Assembly: GCA_947475525.1 (NCBI GenBank) | Contig: CANJMI010000002.1 | Span: 248,001-312,000 of the forward strand | Direction of reading: 5' to 3' | Source of the DNA: Polyangiaceae bacterium | GTDB lineage: Bacteria; Myxococcota_A; Polyangia; Polyangiales; Polyangiaceae | DNA: 64,000 nucleotides | Shown here: positions 61,367 to 64,000 of the stretch, piece after piece | How the letters are laid out: every line of letters starts with the position of its first letter | Position numbering within the stretch: position 1 is the stretch's first letter | Notes under the pieces: generated by a model | The model's input: the letters and a program-made list of their open reading frames with translations, nothing else | What the model was told of the DNA's origin: nothing | Database searches by the model: none | Position numbers and translations under genes: made by a program

Positions 61367-62224
61367 GTGGGCCCTTCGATTCACAACGCGTCGCCCGAGG
61401 AGCGACCGCCCGCGAGGGGATGGCTCGCGAGTCTCGGCCATGAGGGCATCGAGACGTGGCACGTGTGGGCAAGTGCGATTGGGCTGATGGCGTTCGCGCT
61501 GACCTCGGCGTTCAGCCCGGGTCGAGCGGCGGCGCGCTCCGTTCGCAAGGTGACGCTCGCGCAGATATTTTTTACCGGGGCGCAGGGGTTGCCTTTCGTC
61601 ACCGCAACCGCGCTCGTGCTCGGCGCGACGATGATGTTGCAGATGCGGGTCGCGGCTCCGGGCCTTCCCGGTGAGATCGTCGGCAAATTCCTCGTTACGG
61701 TCGTCTTGCGGGAGTTCGCTCCGCTCGCCACCGCCATCATCGTCGCCTCCCGTTCCGGAACGGCCATCGCGACGGAGATCGGCAACATGCAAGCCTCGCT
61801 CGAGATATTGGGTCTCTCGTCGATGGGCATCGATTCGCGCCGGTTCGTCGTGTTGCCGCGACTCGTCGCGGTGGTGACGAGCGTCGTCGTGTTGATGGTC
61901 TACTTTGGGCTCCTCGCGCTCCTCGGCGCATTCGCCCTCGCGGCGGTGTTCGGTTCGCCTGACCTTGCCGCGATTCGGAGTGGGCTCGCCGAAACCCTCG
62001 TGATGCCGGATCTCTTTCTGTTTGCTGGCAAGGGTGTCGGCTGCGGCGCGCTCGTGGCCGTTACGTGCTGCCACTACGGCATGCAAGTGAAGGGCTCGAT
62101 CACCGAGGTCCCACTGATGACTGGCAAGGCGGTCATTCGAGCGGTGCTCGGGTGCGTGCTCTTCAATTTCGCCGCCACGCTGCTCTACTACTCGCTGGTC
62201 GGCACGCCTGCGGCGCAGATGTAG
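61367..62224 (+). CDS. MlaE-type ABC transporter permease
   Basis: The 285-residue product starts at GTG and has about five membrane helices. Family blocks are VTATALVLGATMMLQMRVA, FLVTVVLREFAPLATAIIVASRSGTAIATEIGNMQ, and GIDSRRFVVLPRLVAVV. MlaE/YrbE-type permeases move phospholipids across the periplasm with a MlaF ATPase, an MlaD lipid-binding subunit and others. The MlaF-like ATPase gene follows 13 bases later, but no MlaD gene is adjacent. Exact substrate is unproven. Confidence 0.88.
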   Translation: MGPSIHNASPEERPPARGWLASLGHEGIETWHVWASAIGLMAFALTSAFSPGRAAARSVRKVTLAQIFFTGAQGLPFVTATALVLGATMMLQMRVAAPGLPGEIVGKFLVTVVLREFAPLATAIIVASRSGTAIATEIGNMQASLEILGLSSMGIDSRRFVVLPRLVAVVTSVVVLMVYFGLLALLGAFALAAVFGSPDLAAIRSGLAETLVMPDLFLFAGKGVGCGALVAVTCCHYGMQVKGSITEVPLMTGKAVIRAVLGCVLFNFAATLLYYSLVGTPAAQM

Positions 62225-62237
62225 TAGCGTTTCGCTC

Positions 62238-62951
62238 GTGGCAGAGGGGCTCACGCTACGCGCGGTGACCTTCCGTCGCGGCCATGTGACGGTGCTCTTG
62301 CGGCAGTCACTGACGGTACCGCGCGGCGGGACCTTGCTCGTCACGGGCGCGAACGGCGTCGGAAAATCATCGCTCATGCAGCTCGCGGCCGGCCTCGTCC
62401 GACCCGACGAAGGAGAGGTGCACATCAACGGGATCTCGGCCGACTCGGCCCACCCGGATGAGCTCGTCGGTGCGGGGGTGCGCCGCGCGTTCGTGTTCCA
62501 GCAGGGCGGTCTCGTCGCCAATCTCTCGGCGTTGAACAACGTGGCACTGCCGCTGCGCTATCACGCCGACACGCTCGGTCTCACCGACGCGGTGATAGAG
62601 GATCGCGCCCGTTTTTGCCTTGGAGCCGTCGGCATCGAAGGCCCGCCGATCCACGCTCTGCCGGGCCGCCTCTCGTTCGGTATCGCCAAGCGCGTCGCCT
62701 TCGCCCGCGCGATGGCAATCGAGCCGAATTACGCATTTTTCGATGATCCGGATGCCGGCCTCGATCACGAGAACGCCCAGGTCGTGCAGGACATACTCAC
62801 AAGCTATCGCGACGATCCGGGCGTCACACTCGTGCTCGCCTCCAACCACCGCGCCCTGATCGAGCGGCTAGGCGTTCCGGTACACGAGCTTGTCGATGGG
62901 CGCCTCGTGCGCATCGACATGGCGACGATGGCGCCGTCTTCGCTCGTGTGA
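62238..62951 (+). CDS. MlaF-like ABC transporter ATPase with altered motifs
   Basis: The 237-residue product starts at GTG and has Walker A GANGVGKSS, Q-loop VFQQGGLVANLSALNNV, signature-like LSFGIAKRVAFARAMA, and Walker B region NYAFFDDPDAGLD. The signature Gly-Gly-Gln is replaced by FGIA, and the catalytic Glu after Walker B Asp appears as Asp (DDP in place of DEP). It pairs with the MlaE-type permease. The changes suggest slower or regulated hydrolysis, or divergence; activity is not proven. Confidence 0.82.
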   Translation: MAEGLTLRAVTFRRGHVTVLLRQSLTVPRGGTLLVTGANGVGKSSLMQLAAGLVRPDEGEVHINGISADSAHPDELVGAGVRRAFVFQQGGLVANLSALNNVALPLRYHADTLGLTDAVIEDRARFCLGAVGIEGPPIHALPGRLSFGIAKRVAFARAMAIEPNYAFFDDPDAGLDHENAQVVQDILTSYRDDPGVTLVLASNHRALIERLGVPVHELVDGRLVRIDMATMAPSSLV

Positions 62952-62952
62952 G

Positions 62953-62976
62953 GTGACCGTCTTCTTCAAGGGTCAC
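62953..62976 (+). terminator. Hairpin after the MlaF-like gene
   Basis: GTGACC (62953-62958) pairs exactly with GGTCAC (62971-62976) across a 12-base loop, starting two bases after the TGA stop. Only a short pyrimidine run (TTCTCCC) follows, so it is a weak candidate terminator for the permease-ATPase unit. Confidence 0.35.
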
Positions 62977-63090
62977 GTTCTCCCGCAATTGGCTCGAACG
63001 CGGAGAAATCGACGGCGCCCGCGGATCGTCCCGACCGCTCGACCGTAAGGGAGGTGGGGCGTCGTGCGTTATGACGTCTAGGAGAGACCA

Positions 63091-64000
63091 TGAAGTTCCA
63101 AAACCTCGCTTCGAAGACTGCTTTTCTGTTGATTCTCGGCAGCGCGACCGTCTGCTCGCTCACCCACGCGGATGAGCGCAATCCGCGTCCGACTGTCGGC
63201 AGCGAGGCCGTCTTGGCACAAGGTGAGGGTGGCATGGTGCTCGTTGGCGACCGGCCGCTGGTGTCCTCTACGTTCGTGAACGACGGCACGCTGCGTGTCG
63301 AAGGGCGGCTCGGGCACGCCGCTCTTTCAGCGGACCTGGGCGGGGAGACGTACGTCTACCTCGATGTTCATCCCGCCGAGGGACTTCACCCGAGCGAGGC
63401 GCCGCCGCTGGCGCTGTCCCTTGTGCTCGATCGCTCGGGATCGATGATCGGCAAACGAATCAGCAATGCCCTCGCCGCTGCACGCGGCATGCTCGAGCGG
63501 CTACGCGAAGGTGACGTCGTCAGCCTCGTTGCGTACGACCAAACCGCGCACCTCGTCTTCCCAGCTACGGTCGTCACGCGCGAGAACCGCGGTCAGCTCG
63601 TCTCGAAGCTCGGGGCGATCCATGCGCAAGGTGAGACGTGCATCTCGTGCGGGCTCGAGATGGCGGTCGAGCAGCTCGCGGGGCGCGATTCGATGGTCAA
63701 GCGCCTCGTCCTCTTGAGCGACGGTGAACCCACGGTCGGGGTGAAAGACCCGCGGCAATTTCAGGCCCTCGCAGAGCGGGCTCGCGATAGCGGCGTGTCG
63801 ATTCGCGCCGTCGGAGTCGACGTCGATTACAATGAGCGAGTGATGAGCGCGATTGCGCGCGGCTCGAACGGTCGGCACTCGTTCGTCGACAACCCGAGTG
63901 AGCTCTACCGCATCTTCGAGGATGAAGAGCGTGCGCTGCGCGAGACGGTGGCGACGGGTGCCGAGTTGACGCTCGACCTGGCCCCTGGAGTCGAGCTCGT
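63091..64000 (+). CDS. Exported von Willebrand factor A protein, partial
   Basis: The ATG at 63091 is preceded by AGGAGAG, and the frame stays open to the right edge, giving at least 303 residues. A signal peptide (FLLILGSATVCSLTHA) is followed by a beta region and a VWA domain: LSLVLDRSGSMIGKRIS with the MIDAS DRSGS, ERLREGDVVSLVAYD, CISCGLEMAVEQLA and VLLSDGEPTVGV. VWA domains bind protein partners through a metal. The C-terminal part is missing. A 139-base gap separates it from the ATPase, so it may not belong to that unit. Confidence 0.85.

Overview
The window is high-GC bacterial DNA, densely coded, with no gap between genes longer than about 225 bases. It looks like a flagellated member of the Myxococcota (Polyangia-like). 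Supporting signs are the many lipoproteins with Ser/Thr/Gly/Ala-rich linkers, an OmpA lipoprotein with thrombospondin type 3 repeats, a MYXO-CTERM-like C-terminus on a PHP hydrolase, and a protein resembling the short myxobacterial TIGR04563 family. No rRNA, tRNA, CRISPR array, transposase or phage gene was seen. The assignment is inference from gene content.

Positions 1-28370 hold a nearly complete flagellar locus. The minus-strand arm reads flgB-flgC-fliE-fliF-fliG-fliH-fliI-fliJ-fliK-flgD-flgE-fliL-fliM-fliN-fliO-fliP-fliQ-fliR-flhB-flhA (flhA runs off the left edge). It encodes the rod, MS ring, switch, export apparatus and hook, with many stop/start overlaps, and looks like one long operon starting from a sigma-54-type promoter at 16648-16663. 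The plus-strand arm begins with flbD-motA-motB and two unknown envelope genes. It continues with flgG-flgA-flgH-flgI-flgJ (distal rod, P and L rings), flgM-flgN (anti-sigma factor and chaperone), then flgK-flgL-csrA-fliW (hook-filament junction and post-transcriptional control of flagellin). Flagellin, fliD, fliS, flgF, flhF/flhG and the sigma-54 activator are not in the window. Several sigma-54-like promoters lie so close to start codons that the mRNAs would be almost leaderless.

Positions 28451-35642 carry envelope and miscellaneous genes: the TSP3/OmpA lipoprotein, small lipoproteins, exodeoxyribonuclease III, and a large hydrolase-acyl-CoA synthetase fusion. Positions 35768-46910 are mostly housekeeping: arginine decarboxylase (speA), pyrR-pyrB, an exopolyphosphatase, a CPBP membrane protease, a two-domain FKBP lipoprotein, MgtE, a glyoxalase-fold protein and an OsmC-type protein. 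Positions 46903-57067 are a surface and secreted-protein region: PHP metallohydrolase, beta-propeller lipoprotein, purple-acid-phosphatase-like lipoprotein with three overlapping membrane-protein genes, a possible clan CD peptidase, and a LysM/M15-type protein. Positions 57090-64000 hold a PhoR/PhoB-like two-component pair, a YgiQ-type radical SAM protein, an MlaE/MlaF-like ABC pair and the start of a von Willebrand A protein cut by the right edge.
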